Shown piece after piece: positions 1 through 6,884 of a stretch of DNA of 22,588 bases. The stretch's first letter is position 1; every line of letters begins with the position of its first letter. Under the pieces are notes generated by a model, which was given only the letters and a program-made list of their open reading frames with translations, was not told the origin of the DNA and ran no database searches. The position numbers and the translations under genes are program-made. This DNA comes from Parapedobacter sp964613725 (lineage in GTDB: Bacteria; Bacteroidota; Bacteroidia; Sphingobacteriales; Sphingobacteriaceae), in contig CAZTJY010000065.1 of NCBI GenBank assembly GCA_964613725.1, forward strand, positions 1 through 22,588, read 5' to 3'.

Positions 1-53
1 CAGGGACCAAAAGATTATGAGTCTTCTACTCTAACCAACTGAGCTATAGGCGC
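1..53 (-). tRNA. tRNA with CAT anticodon (Met or Ile2), 3' part outside window
   Basis: Read on the minus strand, the sequence starts GCGCCTA (acceptor 5' strand), then TA, a D-arm GCTC...GAGT, and an anticodon arm with loop CTCATAA. The CAT anticodon lies at plus positions 17-19. The variable region follows, and the T-arm and acceptor 3' strand are cut off by the window edge. CAT is shared by elongator Met, initiator Met and lysidine-modified Ile2. The start GCGCC and the arm sequences argue against the initiator, but Met against Ile2 cannot be settled without the missing 3' half. Confidence 0.9.
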
Positions 54-83
54 AGTGCAAACTATTGTATGGTTTTGCGGCTG

Positions 84-115
84 CAAATGTACATATTTGC
101 AGATAGAAGTAGAAA
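84..115 (-). promoter_or_regulatory. Candidate promoter for the CAT tRNA
   Basis: On the minus strand a perfect TACATTTG (plus 84-91) matches the Bacteroidota -7 element TAnnTTTG. A TTTC (plus 112-115), three of four bases of the -33 element, lies 20 bases upstream. Transcription would start near 77, about 24 nt before the mature tRNA end. The -7 box lies in an inverted repeat with 8-bp arms, CTGCAAAT at 81-88 and ATTTGCAG at 95-102. The other arm gives a 7/8 match (CATATTTG, 92-99) facing the HAD gene, but with no convincing -33 element. Confidence 0.45.
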
Positions 116-120
116 TTTTC

Positions 121-756
121 ATGAAAAATATACGAAACATCGTCCTTGATTATGGCAACGTTTTATTCGACATCGATTTCCCTAAGCTGCGGCAATCTTT
201 CGCCGCACTAGGCATCCCTGATGTGGATGCTTTTTACGGCCACCGGGCCCAACACGCCTTATTCGATGCTTTTGACAAAGGCATCATCACCGCAGGCCAA
301 TTCCGCAACGAACTCCGCAATGCAACCAACGACAGCTCGTTGACTGACGAAACAATCGACGCGGCGTGGAATAGCCTGCTTATCGGCGTAAGGCCCGGCC
401 ACCACGAGTTTCTCAGCAAATTGAAAACACAATACCGCACCTTTCTACTCAGCAATAACAACGAAATCCATTATCAGTGGATCATGGATTACCTCAATCG
501 CGAATTCGGTCTCACCGGAAATGCTGGATTCTTCGAGAAAGATTACTATTCGCACCTTTTGCGCATGCGTAAACCGGATGAAGAAATCTTTAAGTTTGTA
601 TTAGATACGCATACGCTAAACCCTGCAGAAACACTTTTCGTAGACGATAGTCCGCAGCATATTGAAACAGCCAATAAGCTCGGCCTCCAGGCGCATTTGC
701 TCAGTCCAGGCGATACGTTGCCGAAACTTTTGGACCGATTGGGATATACCGGTTGA
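121..756 (+). CDS. HAD-family phosphatase, YihX type
   Basis: This 211-residue protein is a haloacid dehalogenase-superfamily hydrolase. Motif I is VLDYGNVLFDID (nucleophile Asp10, with Gly at the +2 position as in E. coli YihX, an alpha-D-glucose-1-phosphate phosphatase). Motif II is the Ser of LSNNN (residue 111), motif III the Lys of MRKPDE (151), and motif IV the acid pair FVDDS (175-176). Length and motif order match YihX throughout. ATG 121 is chosen because motif I follows at the usual distance; the GTG at 55 would add 22 unconserved residues reaching back into the tRNA leader. The cytoplasmic substrate is probably a small sugar phosphate, but it cannot be read from the sequence. The gene is divergent from the tRNA and 43 bp upstream of the YqgE gene. 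Confidence 0.88.
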   Translation: MKNIRNIVLDYGNVLFDIDFPKLRQSFAALGIPDVDAFYGHRAQHALFDAFDKGIITAGQFRNELRNATNDSSLTDETIDAAWNSLLIGVRPGHHEFLSKLKTQYRTFLLSNNNEIHYQWIMDYLNREFGLTGNAGFFEKDYYSHLLRMRKPDEEIFKFVLDTHTLNPAETLFVDDSPQHIETANKLGLQAHLLSPGDTLPKLLDRLGYTG

Positions 757-770
757 TTTCCGTACATTTA
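739..770 (+). promoter_or_regulatory. Candidate promoter for the YqgE/AlgH gene
   Basis: A TTG at 739-741 and TACATTTA at 763-770 (seven of eight bases of TAnnTTTG) are 21 bases apart, as in Bacteroidota sigma-70-type promoters. It overlaps the end of the HAD gene and predicts a short leader carrying the GGAGG ribosome-binding site at 788-792. Confidence 0.4.
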
Positions 771-799
771 CGTAAACCAAAAGAAATGGAGGTTCGGCC

Positions 800-1366
800 A
801 TGTTCAACAAAAACACCCCTCAAATAGCCAGCTTACTGCTTTCGGAGCCGTTTATGCTTGATCCAAACTTTCAACGTTCGGTCGTCTTATTATGCGAGCA
901 TAACGATGAAGACGGCACTGTGGGCTATGTACTCAATCAGCTTGCCCCTATTCAGCTCAGCGATGTCATGAGCGAGTTCCCGGATGGCGATTTCCCCCTA
1001 TTCCTCGGGGGGCCTGTGGCACAGGATAGTATCCACTTCATCCATAAATGCTACGACAAATTAAGCAGCGGTATCGGGCTTGGAAACGGTATCTATTGGG
1101 GAGGCAATTTCGAGAGCCTACAGGTACTGATAAAAAACGGTGACATTACACCTGACGAAATCAAGTTTTTCCTAGGTTACTCCGGCTGGAGCCCCGGCCA
1201 GTTGGCCAACGAACTGAAGGAAAATGCGTGGGTCATCAGCAACGATTACAACCCTGATATTACCTTCGGAGATGATGGTGAAAATCTATGGAAAGAAGCC
1301 ATCGTATCCCTTGGGCCAAAGTACGCGCATGTAGCCAATTTCCCGCAGAACCCCATGTGGAATTAA
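800..1366 (+). CDS. YqgE/AlgH family protein (UPF0301)
   Basis: The 188-residue protein is a full-length YqgE/AlgH-family member. It shows the N-terminal LLLSEPFMLDPNFQRSVVLL segment, GTVGYVLNQ, LFLGGPVAQDSIHFIH, the FFLGYSGWSPGQLANEL block and a C-terminal LGPKYAHVANFP. The fold is a soluble cytoplasmic alpha/beta domain. AlgH was first named as an alginate regulator, but the molecular role is not established. ATG 800 is supported by a strong Shine-Dalgarno GGAGG at 788-792 with a 7-base spacer, uncommon for this genome, where most starts lack one. It lies between the HAD gene and the glucosylglycerol-phosphate gene and has its own candidate promoter. Confidence 0.93.
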   Translation: MFNKNTPQIASLLLSEPFMLDPNFQRSVVLLCEHNDEDGTVGYVLNQLAPIQLSDVMSEFPDGDFPLFLGGPVAQDSIHFIHKCYDKLSSGIGLGNGIYWGGNFESLQVLIKNGDITPDEIKFFLGYSGWSPGQLANELKENAWVISNDYNPDITFGDDGENLWKEAIVSLGPKYAHVANFPQNPMWN

Positions 1367-1396
1367 GCAGCCAATTTGTTGGTGTTTCGGGTCCGT

Positions 1397-1428
1397 TTTG
1401 GTATCCTGCCCCATTTTCGCTACCTTTG
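1397..1428 (+). promoter_or_regulatory. Strong Bacteroidota-type promoter for the HAD-GT20 fusion
   Basis: TTTG at 1397-1400, a 20-base spacer and TACCTTTG at 1421-1428 match the Bacteroidota consensus (TTTG, 19-21 bases, TAnnTTTG) exactly. The predicted start near 1435 gives a leader of about 150 nt before the ATG at 1585. This is one of the two best promoter matches in the window. Confidence 0.75.
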
Positions 1429-1436
1429 CAACGCCT

Positions 1437-1456
1437 TGGAGCTATGTATCGCTCCA
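1437..1456 (+). other. Stem-loop at the predicted 5' end of the ggpPS leader
   Basis: TGGAGC (1437-1442) and GCTCCA (1451-1456) form a perfect 6-bp stem with an 8-base loop, directly downstream of the predicted transcription start. The rest of the leader (1457-1584) is A/T-rich with a purine-only run before the start codon, and I recognise no known riboswitch in it. A role in mRNA stability or osmotic control is only a possibility. Confidence 0.35.
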
Positions 1457-1584
1457 TTCAAATCTGCAAATCCCTTTTGTGGTCTCATATCCTGGTATAA
1501 ATTACAGGTGTTGGGTTTTGTCTCACGAAATGCGTATTGGCATTCGAGCAGCGGATGCACCACGCTTAAAAAAAAGAAAAAACG

Positions 1585-3836
1585 ATGATGTTATTAGCCA
1601 CTGACCTCGACGGCACTTTTCTCGGCGGTTCTGTTTCCAAAAAAAGAAAACTCTACCGTTTACTCAGGAGCCAATCCGATATCAAATTAGTTTTTGTGAC
1701 GGGGCGGGGCATAGAAACGGTACTCCCCCTGCTGCACGACCCTACCATCCCCATACCCCACTATATCATCAGCGATGTCGGCGCCACCGTGGTGGATGGC
1801 CTTACCCGCGTACCCATCGCAGCCATACAATCCGACATTGAGCAGCGGTGGCCCNNNNNNNNNNCATTCCGGGCATCCAACCGCAGGAAGTGCCCCAACA
1901 ACGGCGTTGTTCGTTCTATTACGATGACCGTGTGGACCTCAACGCCGTGCGGGAAATCGCAAACCAGCATCAATGCGATGTATTATTGTCGGCAGGAAAA
2001 TACCTCGATATCTTGCCCGGCAATGTCAATAAAGGCACCACGCTCAAAAAGCTCGTCCAGCTCATCGGCTTCCCCGAAGATAAGGTGTTAGTGGCCGGTG
2101 ATACCTACAATGACTACTCCCTTTTCCAAACAGGCTACAAAGGGGTTGCCGTAGGCAAATCCGAACCTGCCCTCCTCGCTGCCGTGGATGACATGGACCA
2201 CGTATTCCAGGCTACCAAAGAAGGCGCCGGCGGCATACTGGAGGCCATGCGGCATTTCGAACCCTTCCGGGGCTATCATCCTGCCCAGGACAGGGTAGTC
2301 AAGAAAAAGGAAATCAGCAACAAGCAACTGCTGATGGTTTACCATAGGCTGCCATTCGATATCGTCACCGAAAACGGCAAGCCGAAACGTGTACCACCCC
2401 GTAGCCCCAATGGCATCATCCCTTCGTTGCTCGGCTTTTTCAACAGTGGCCGACCGGGCGTATGGATAGGCGAAGAAGTGGCCGGCTTATTGGGAGACGA
2501 CCCCCAGCTTAGCCAGTACATCGACAAAAAACAATACCCCAACCTAAAAGCCTCCATCATCCCGCTACCCAAGAAAGATATCGACCTGTTCTACCGGGTA
2601 TTCTCCAAAGAGGCGTTCTGGCCCACCATTTTCTCGTTTATCAGCAAGGCCCAGTTTAATCACGACCATTGGCAGCACTACCTCAAGATCAACAAACTGT
2701 TTGCCGAGCGCGTGGCGGCTGAGGCCGAGCATGGTGCCTATGTGTGGATACACGAGTATAACCTGTGGATGGTGCCGGCTTACCTGCGGCAGTTACGGCC
2801 AGACCTAAAAATCGGCTTTTTCCACCATACGGCATTCCCGCCGGCAGATATCTTCAACATCATTCCCTGGCGGCATGAAATCATCGGCAGCCTCCTGCAG
2901 TGCGATTTCGTCAGCTTCCACATTCCGCGATACGTAGAAAACTTTGTGGATGTGGTCAAAAGCCACGCCCCCACCAAAGTGCTTAGCCGTGTCAATGCAG
3001 CCAAACAGTTTCTTACCTACAGCTGCGCACTCGGCATCGACCAGATGACCAAGCAGATCGCCGTGGGCGACAATACGATCCGGCTCGGCGCCCAGCCCGT
3101 AGGCGTAAACATGGACAACATCCGGCGCATCTGCGAAAGCGCCGAAACCAACGAACGAATTGACACGCTCCGCCAACAAACTGTCGGAAAGCGTATCGTC
3201 CTCTCCGTGGAGCGGCTGGACTACGTAAAGGGTCCGCTGGAGAAGATCCAGGCGTTCGGCGAATTTCTTGACGAACATCCCGAATACCGCGGCACGCTGG
3301 AGTTAATCAATATCTGCACGCCGCCATCGCAGGGCATGAAAGTATACGAACGTATTCAGGAAGAGCTGGAGCAGGCTGTGGGTAAAATCAACGGTAAATA
3401 TGCCAGTATGGACTGGACCCCCATCCGCTTCTTCTTTCGGTCGGTACCGTTCGAAGAGGTACTAGCCTATTATGCCATTGCCGATGTGGCCTGGATTACG
3501 CCGCTGCGCGACGGACTGAACCTTGTAGCCAAAGAATACGTAGCCGTGAAAGGCTTACAGGAAGATCCTGACGGTGTACTCGTCATCTCCGAATTTGCCG
3601 GAGCGTCGGTAGAACTACCCCACGCCATCCGCACCAACCCGTACGATAGCCAGAGCCTCAAAGACGCCCTGCAAAATGCTTTGGTGCTGGATGTCACCGA
3701 AAGGAAACTCCGTATGCAGCGACTATTTGAAACAGTAAACCATTACGATGTGCAGCGCTGGGGCAAAGATTTTCTTGAAGGGTTGAAAAAAGCGACGGCA
3801 CACCGTAGCGCTAACGAGTTGGCAACGCACGAATGA
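1585..3836 (+). CDS. Bifunctional glucosylglycerol-phosphate phosphatase/synthase (HAD-GT20 fusion), interrupted by an assembly gap
   Basis: The N-terminal half (1585 to about 2280) is a HAD phosphatase with DLDGT (residues 7-11), FVTGRG, LPGNVNKG and GDTYNDYSLF. The C-terminal half (about 2320-3790) is a GT20 glycosyltransferase with SPNGI, SKEAFWP, HEYNLW, FFHHTAFPPADIFNIIPWR, FHIPRYVENF, VERLDYVKG, GKINGKYASMDWTP and ITPLRDGLNLVAKEYV. These blocks resemble cyanobacterial GgpS more than OtsA, and the order phosphatase-then-synthase matches known GgpP-GgpS fusions rather than trehalose TPS-TPP fusions. The inferred reaction is ADP-glucose plus glycerol-3-phosphate to glucosylglycerol phosphate, then dephosphorylation to the compatible solute glucosylglycerol. 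The reading frame differs on the two sides of the N run (1855-1864), so the break is best read as an unresolved gap. A trehalose-6-phosphate enzyme is the main alternative. Confidence 0.85.
1855..1864. other. Assembly gap (10 N) inside the HAD domain
   Basis: Ten undefined bases break the HAD domain between a residue run ending QRWP and one starting IPGIQPQ. The frames on either side do not join through ten bases, so the N count is a placeholder. Confidence 0.95.
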
Positions 3837-3971
3837 AACAGGGAAGCGCGGGGCTAATTTCTTCAAACGCTTAACCAAAACCGAATAAAAATGGAATTTT
3901 TGGGCGTAACCCACCCCCCTGGAATGAAGAGCCTACCTCTCGCACAAGGAGATTGCCGACCAGTTGCCCCG

Positions 3972-4706
3972 TTAAAAGTACCGCTCAAATGAGAGTCCAT
4001 AGGTAACAAGCAGGTTCTCACTGCCGGTGCGGTTCACGCGGTTGTACGTAAGCGCCGCCGTAAGGCTAAGCCCTTTGTACAGTGCAAAAGAAGCATTGTT
4101 ATCGAGGCGTACATTGAAGTCCGACCCGTCGGTAAGCGAGGGCTGGTAAAAGTTATTTCCCTGCAACGTTACCCTCGAATAGACCACAAACCGATAGGCC
4201 ACGCGAAACGAGTTGCGCACCGTTTGGTAGTGCACCGGCAGGTCGTCTTCCAAAATACTGCTGGTGTCAAATAGAAATCCGTCGCTAAGGTTAAGGTAGG
4301 CCGTCTCGGTATCCCAGAAGCTGTAGGCCACCCCCGCCCCTGCCAGCAACTGGTTTTTTATCTTCAGCGAAAAGCTGCTGTTGTAATTGGCCAGCCCCCA
4401 ATAGAAGAATTTCCGGTCGGGGCGGTAGAAATTGGCATCAAAACTAGTTGAAAAATCGTTGTTTGATTTGGTGCCATCCTGCTGCCCATACAGCCACGTG
4501 TTGTTCCAGTTAAGGCTTACACGTTCCTTTCGGATAGAAAAGCCCAGCCCATTATTGAACAGGAAAGCACTTTTATCGTTGGCGCGGTTAATCGAGTTTG
4601 TCGAAGAAAGCTTGATAAAATAGTTCGTACTGTCGCCCCATTGGGCTCGGGCAGTGGTGCTCATCGCAGCCACCAACAGCAACATACAGGTTATGCGTAT
4701 CATCAT
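3972..4706 (-). CDS. Outer-membrane beta-barrel protein, DUF481-like
   Basis: The 244-residue protein begins with a clear signal peptide (MMIRITCMLLLVAAMSTTARA, likely cut before QWG). It continues as alternating polar and aromatic strands typical of an outer-membrane barrel (for example VSLNWNNTWLYGQ, KFFYWGLANYN, VTLQGNNFYQPSL) and ends in Phe, as BAM-inserted barrels do. Length and strand pattern fit the DUF481 (YdiY, salt-induced outer-membrane protein) family; this assignment is from pattern, not alignment. It converges on the glucosylglycerol-phosphate gene with 135 bp between, in which I see no intrinsic terminator. A weak -7 box (TAAATTCG, plus 4714-4721) sits almost at the start codon, so the promoter is uncertain. 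Confidence 0.7.
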   Translation of the reverse strand: MMIRITCMLLLVAAMSTTARAQWGDSTNYFIKLSSTNSINRANDKSAFLFNNGLGFSIRKERVSLNWNNTWLYGQQDGTKSNNDFSTSFDANFYRPDRKFFYWGLANYNSSFSLKIKNQLLAGAGVAYSFWDTETAYLNLSDGFLFDTSSILEDDLPVHYQTVRNSFRVAYRFVVYSRVTLQGNNFYQPSLTDGSDFNVRLDNNASFALYKGLSLTAALTYNRVNRTGSENLLVTYGLSFERYF

Positions 4707-4756
4707 GAACCCGCGAATTTACAAAGAAATCCGGAGCCAACAATTCCGCGTCCCTG

Positions 4757-5149
4757 TTGTTATTTTTCGTGTGGCTACCTATACTCGATAGCTTTTATAC
4801 GCTGTTGCACCTGTTAATCATCGGGTTCAATCTGCTGGGCTGGATTTGGCCGGCCACCCGTCGGTGGCACCTGTATGGCGTGCTTCTCACCGCAGCATCG
4901 TGGCTTGTATTGGGCGTCTGGTACGGCATCGGCTACTGCCCGATTACCGACTGGCAATGGGACGTAAAAACCCGCCTGGGTGAACGCGATCTACCCAATT
5001 CTTTTATCAAGTACTAGGTAGACAAGCTTACAGGCATTGATAGCAATCCCAGCTGGATCGATACCATTACCGCAGTAAGTTTCGGAATTGTTTTCTTTAT
5101 TGCATTGTACCTTAATTTCCGTAGACGTTCAGGGCGTGCACGCACGTGA
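4757..5149 (+). pseudogene. DUF2784 membrane protein gene with an internal in-frame TAG
   Basis: The first 86 codons give a hydrophobic protein with DUF2784 features: YTLLHLLIIGFNLLGWIWP, a second membrane segment, GIGYCPITDWQW and LPNSFIKY. A TAG at 5015-5017 then stops translation. The same frame stays open for 43 more codons to TGA 5147-5149 and reads VDKLTGIDSNPSWIDTITAV followed by a membrane helix (FGIVFFIALYLNF) and a basic tail, as expected for the rest of the family. A single T-to-A change of a Leu codon (TTG to TAG) explains it. There is no ATG: the start is TTG 4757 or GTG 4769. It could be a recent pseudogene, a base-call error or, less likely, a readthrough gene. Without the last helix the short form probably misfolds. 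Confidence 0.8.
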
Positions 5150-5168
5150 TAGACCGCCCTGTCGGGTA

Positions 5169-5447
5169 TTACTTAAACCATTTCTGTGCATTGGGCCGCC
5201 GGTGCGGGCACCCGGGCCAGCAGCAAGGGCGTTTCTTGCCCCCAACGATATCCTCCCCCAATCGCTTGATATGCTCCACCCGTGTCTTTTCCTGCTTTAC
5301 AATCGTTGTCCAGCAAATCCATTCGTTGCGGGCCAGCGGCGTCAGCTTATTCCATTTTTCCAATAGTTCCGCGTTGGCGCACAGCGCTTTTTTCAAATCG
5401 TCCGGCACCTCATGAACCACCCCTTCTCCAATGGCTATGTCTTTCAT
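5169..5447 (-). CDS. YdeI/OmpD-associated family protein (small, Cys-rich C-terminus)
   Basis: The 92-residue protein has the YdeI/OmdA-like core VPDDLKKAL...LTPLARNEWICWTTIVKQEKTR..HIKRL and ends with the Cys/His cluster CCWPGCPHR, which looks able to bind a metal. It is known to me as a short Bacteroidota version of the family; the biochemical role is unknown (some relatives are linked to bacteriocin protection). It is the last gene of the ArsR-SRPBCC-DoxX run, starting 14 bp after the DoxX stop. Its own stop is 19 bp from the end of the interrupted DUF2784 gene, which runs the other way. Confidence 0.82.
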   Translation of the reverse strand: MKDIAIGEGVVHEVPDDLKKALCANAELLEKWNKLTPLARNEWICWTTIVKQEKTRVEHIKRLGEDIVGGKKRPCCWPGCPHRRPNAQKWFK

Positions 5448-5461
5448 CTACTTTAATTTTA

Positions 5462-5848
5462 CTAACCCAATTTAGTTGAGACCACTTTCCGGCTTGCGGG
5501 CCTGAAATACCACGAAACTATAATGGCCGTGAGCAGTGTCAACGACGGCACCACTTCTACAAACGGCTCATTCATTGCGATGTGAGAAATAGCGGCGCCC
5601 GTCATCACAAAGAAAAACCCTGCATACGCCCATTCTTTTATCAGGGGAAACCCGGGCAGTAGCAATACCACCACCCCCAATATTTTCCAAGTCCCTATAA
5701 TGGAAAGCATGTAAAGCGGGTAACCCAACCGGGTTACGATTTCATTATAGCCCCCAATCTGAAGCATTTGTTGGGTCCCTCCTGCCAGCATACCCAACGA
5801 TAAGAATAGGGTTGCCACCCAATAGATGATTTTATTCTTTTTCGACAT
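5462..5848 (-). CDS. DoxX-like integral membrane protein
   Basis: This 128-residue protein has four predicted membrane helices: WVATLFLSLGMLAGG, MLSIIGTWKILGVVVLLLPG, EWAYAGFFFVMTGAAISHIA and VPSLTLLTAIIVSWYF. The pattern GGTQQML..GYN.IVTRLGYP between helices 1 and 2 is typical of DoxX_2/DoxX-like proteins. The family sits in the cytoplasmic membrane and has no firmly known activity. It starts 7 bp after the SRPBCC gene and is followed after 14 bp by the YdeI-like gene, so translation is probably coupled along one mRNA under the ArsR repressor. Confidence 0.85.
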   Translation of the reverse strand: MSKKNKIIYWVATLFLSLGMLAGGTQQMLQIGGYNEIVTRLGYPLYMLSIIGTWKILGVVVLLLPGFPLIKEWAYAGFFFVMTGAAISHIAMNEPFVEVVPSLTLLTAIIVSWYFRPASRKVVSTKLG

Positions 5849-5855
5849 ATCTAGG

Positions 5856-6320
5856 TTATTTAAAGTTAACCATTACTTCTTGCAATTGGTCGTGCGCCAT
5901 GTTTATACCGTATGCAAACGGCATTTTCAATTGTGCGGCGCGGTGCTCCACAGATCGGTAAATCACTTGCATCGTTAATCTGCTGGTCTGCTCGGTCAAT
6001 TGTTCAAACTCCAAAAACTCAAGCTGCACACCGATTTCCGCATTTTCCATTTCAAACGTCCGTATAATGGTCTGGTTGGGAATAAATTCGTGTATGGTTC
6101 CATTTGCCCGAAACATCACATTGCCCTGGTGCGAAGTTTCAAACAAAAACGAGCCATGCTTCTTGTTTTCCAGTTTCAACACTTTAGTTCCCATCCATTG
6201 CTCAATAAATTCCGGTTCCTCGTAGGCCTTAAAGAGCAATGCCAAAGGCAAATCAAACTCCCGTGTTATCGTCAATTCCTGTTTGCCTTCCTCGGCATTG
6301 ATTTTTGTTTTTTGTTCCAT
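5856..6320 (-). CDS. SRPBCC (AHSA1-like) domain protein
   Basis: The 154-residue protein is a single START-like SRPBCC/AHSA1 domain: TITREFDLPLALLFKAYEEPEFIEQWMG at the N-terminus, G.FLFET..QGNVMFRANGTIHEF in the sheet, and a closing amphipathic helix. Such domains form a deep hydrophobic pocket; the ligand is unknown. The start lies only 2 bp beyond the stop of the ArsR-type gene, and this ArsR plus SRPBCC pairing is common in bacteria. The product may bind or process the small molecule sensed by the repressor, but that is inference. Confidence 0.88.
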   Translation of the reverse strand: MEQKTKINAEEGKQELTITREFDLPLALLFKAYEEPEFIEQWMGTKVLKLENKKHGSFLFETSHQGNVMFRANGTIHEFIPNQTIIRTFEMENAEIGVQLEFLEFEQLTEQTSRLTMQVIYRSVEHRAAQLKMPFAYGINMAHDQLQEVMVNFK

Positions 6321-6322
6321 CT

Positions 6323-6646
6323 TCAGTTATTTGCAGATTTTTTCATAACAGCTTCCAGTTTGTTAAACCGGTCATCCCACATTTTTCGGAAGGGTTCTAC
6401 GAAGTCAGCTATTTCTTTCATCTTTTCCGGATTTAAATGATAGTAGACTTCCCGCCCCCGTTGCTCCTGATGCAATAAATCACACGCCGTCAATACTTGC
6501 AGGTGCTTTGAAACCGTTGGCCTGGCTGTATCAAAATTTGACGCTATCGCCCCTGCGGTCATTGCTTGCGTGGTAACCAACAAGAGGATGGCTCTCCTTG
6601 TTGGGTCGGCTATCGCCTGAAATACATCTCGTCTTAATTTCATCAT
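6323..6646 (-). CDS. ArsR/SmtB-type winged-helix repressor
   Basis: The 107-residue protein is a compact ArsR-type regulator: FQAIADPTRRAILLLV, then a helix-turn-helix with recognition helix PTVSKHLQVL (about residues 43-52) and a wing QRGREVYYHLNPEKM. The classical metal box ELCVCDL is absent, so it is probably not a metal sensor. MMK at 6646 or the second Met at 6643 may start it; there is no Shine-Dalgarno. It heads a minus-strand operon with the SRPBCC, DoxX-like and YdeI-like genes. Its promoter overlaps repeats that look like its own operator, which supports autorepression. Confidence 0.9.
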   Translation of the reverse strand: MMKLRRDVFQAIADPTRRAILLLVTTQAMTAGAIASNFDTARPTVSKHLQVLTACDLLHQEQRGREVYYHLNPEKMKEIADFVEPFRKMWDDRFNKLEAVMKKSANN

Positions 6647-6648
6647 GA

Positions 6649-6688
6649 AGCTATTTGGCTACAAATATAAATGTAGCTATTCGGCTAC
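6649..6688. promoter_or_regulatory. Operator-like repeats at the ArsR promoter
   Basis: Two near-identical 14-bp copies, AGCTATTTGGCTAC (6649-6662) and AGCTATTCGGCTAC (6675-6688), are 26 bp apart start to start and differ at one base. Each copy contains GC-N6-GC half-site symmetry (TAGC-N6-GCTA in the second). Between them GCTACA (6658-6663) and TGTAGC (6672-6677) form a perfect inverted repeat around the -7 box. A further perfect dyad CTACTAAGTAG lies at 6714-6724. The layout is what a dimeric repressor blocking its own promoter would need. Confidence 0.6.
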
Positions 6689-6693
6689 GCAAA
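6662..6693 (-). promoter_or_regulatory. Promoter of the ArsR operon
   Basis: On the minus strand TTTG (plus 6690-6693), a 20-base spacer and TATATTTG (plus 6662-6669) match the Bacteroidota promoter consensus perfectly. The -7 element falls inside the inverted repeat of the operator-like region and one direct repeat fills much of the spacer. The leader would be about 10 nt. Confidence 0.7.
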
Positions 6694-6884
6694 TTATTTT
6701 TGATTTTTTTTGCCTACTAAGTAGCCATCATACCACTGCATACACATTGAAAATTCATAAATCATTGTTATTTTGCCTGACGGGCATTACATAAGTCCAT
6801 TTGACCAAAAGGTTTTTGGCTCAAGCTGAAATCCCAGAAAATTGACAAAGGTCATTTTATTGCAGGACCAGAAAAAGTAAAGGA

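Noticed and set aside
1585..2091. Independent 168-residue protein continuing through the N run in the first frame
   Set aside because: After the gap this frame loses all HAD similarity, while the other frame carries the remaining HAD motifs; the gap length is unknown.
2805..3278. 157-codon open frame antisense to the HAD-GT20 gene
   Set aside because: It lies wholly opposite conserved GT20 motifs and has no family-like sequence; it is a shadow of G/C-rich codons.
3931..3975. Short frame AYLSHKEIADQLPR resembling the end of sigma-factor region 4
   Set aside because: Only 14 residues, preceded by stops, overlapping the end of the barrel gene; too short to support a sigma-factor remnant.
5150..5168. 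Possible terminator between DUF2784 and the YdeI-like gene
   Set aside because: Only a three-base-pair CCC/GGG stem and no T-tract; not enough for an intrinsic terminator.
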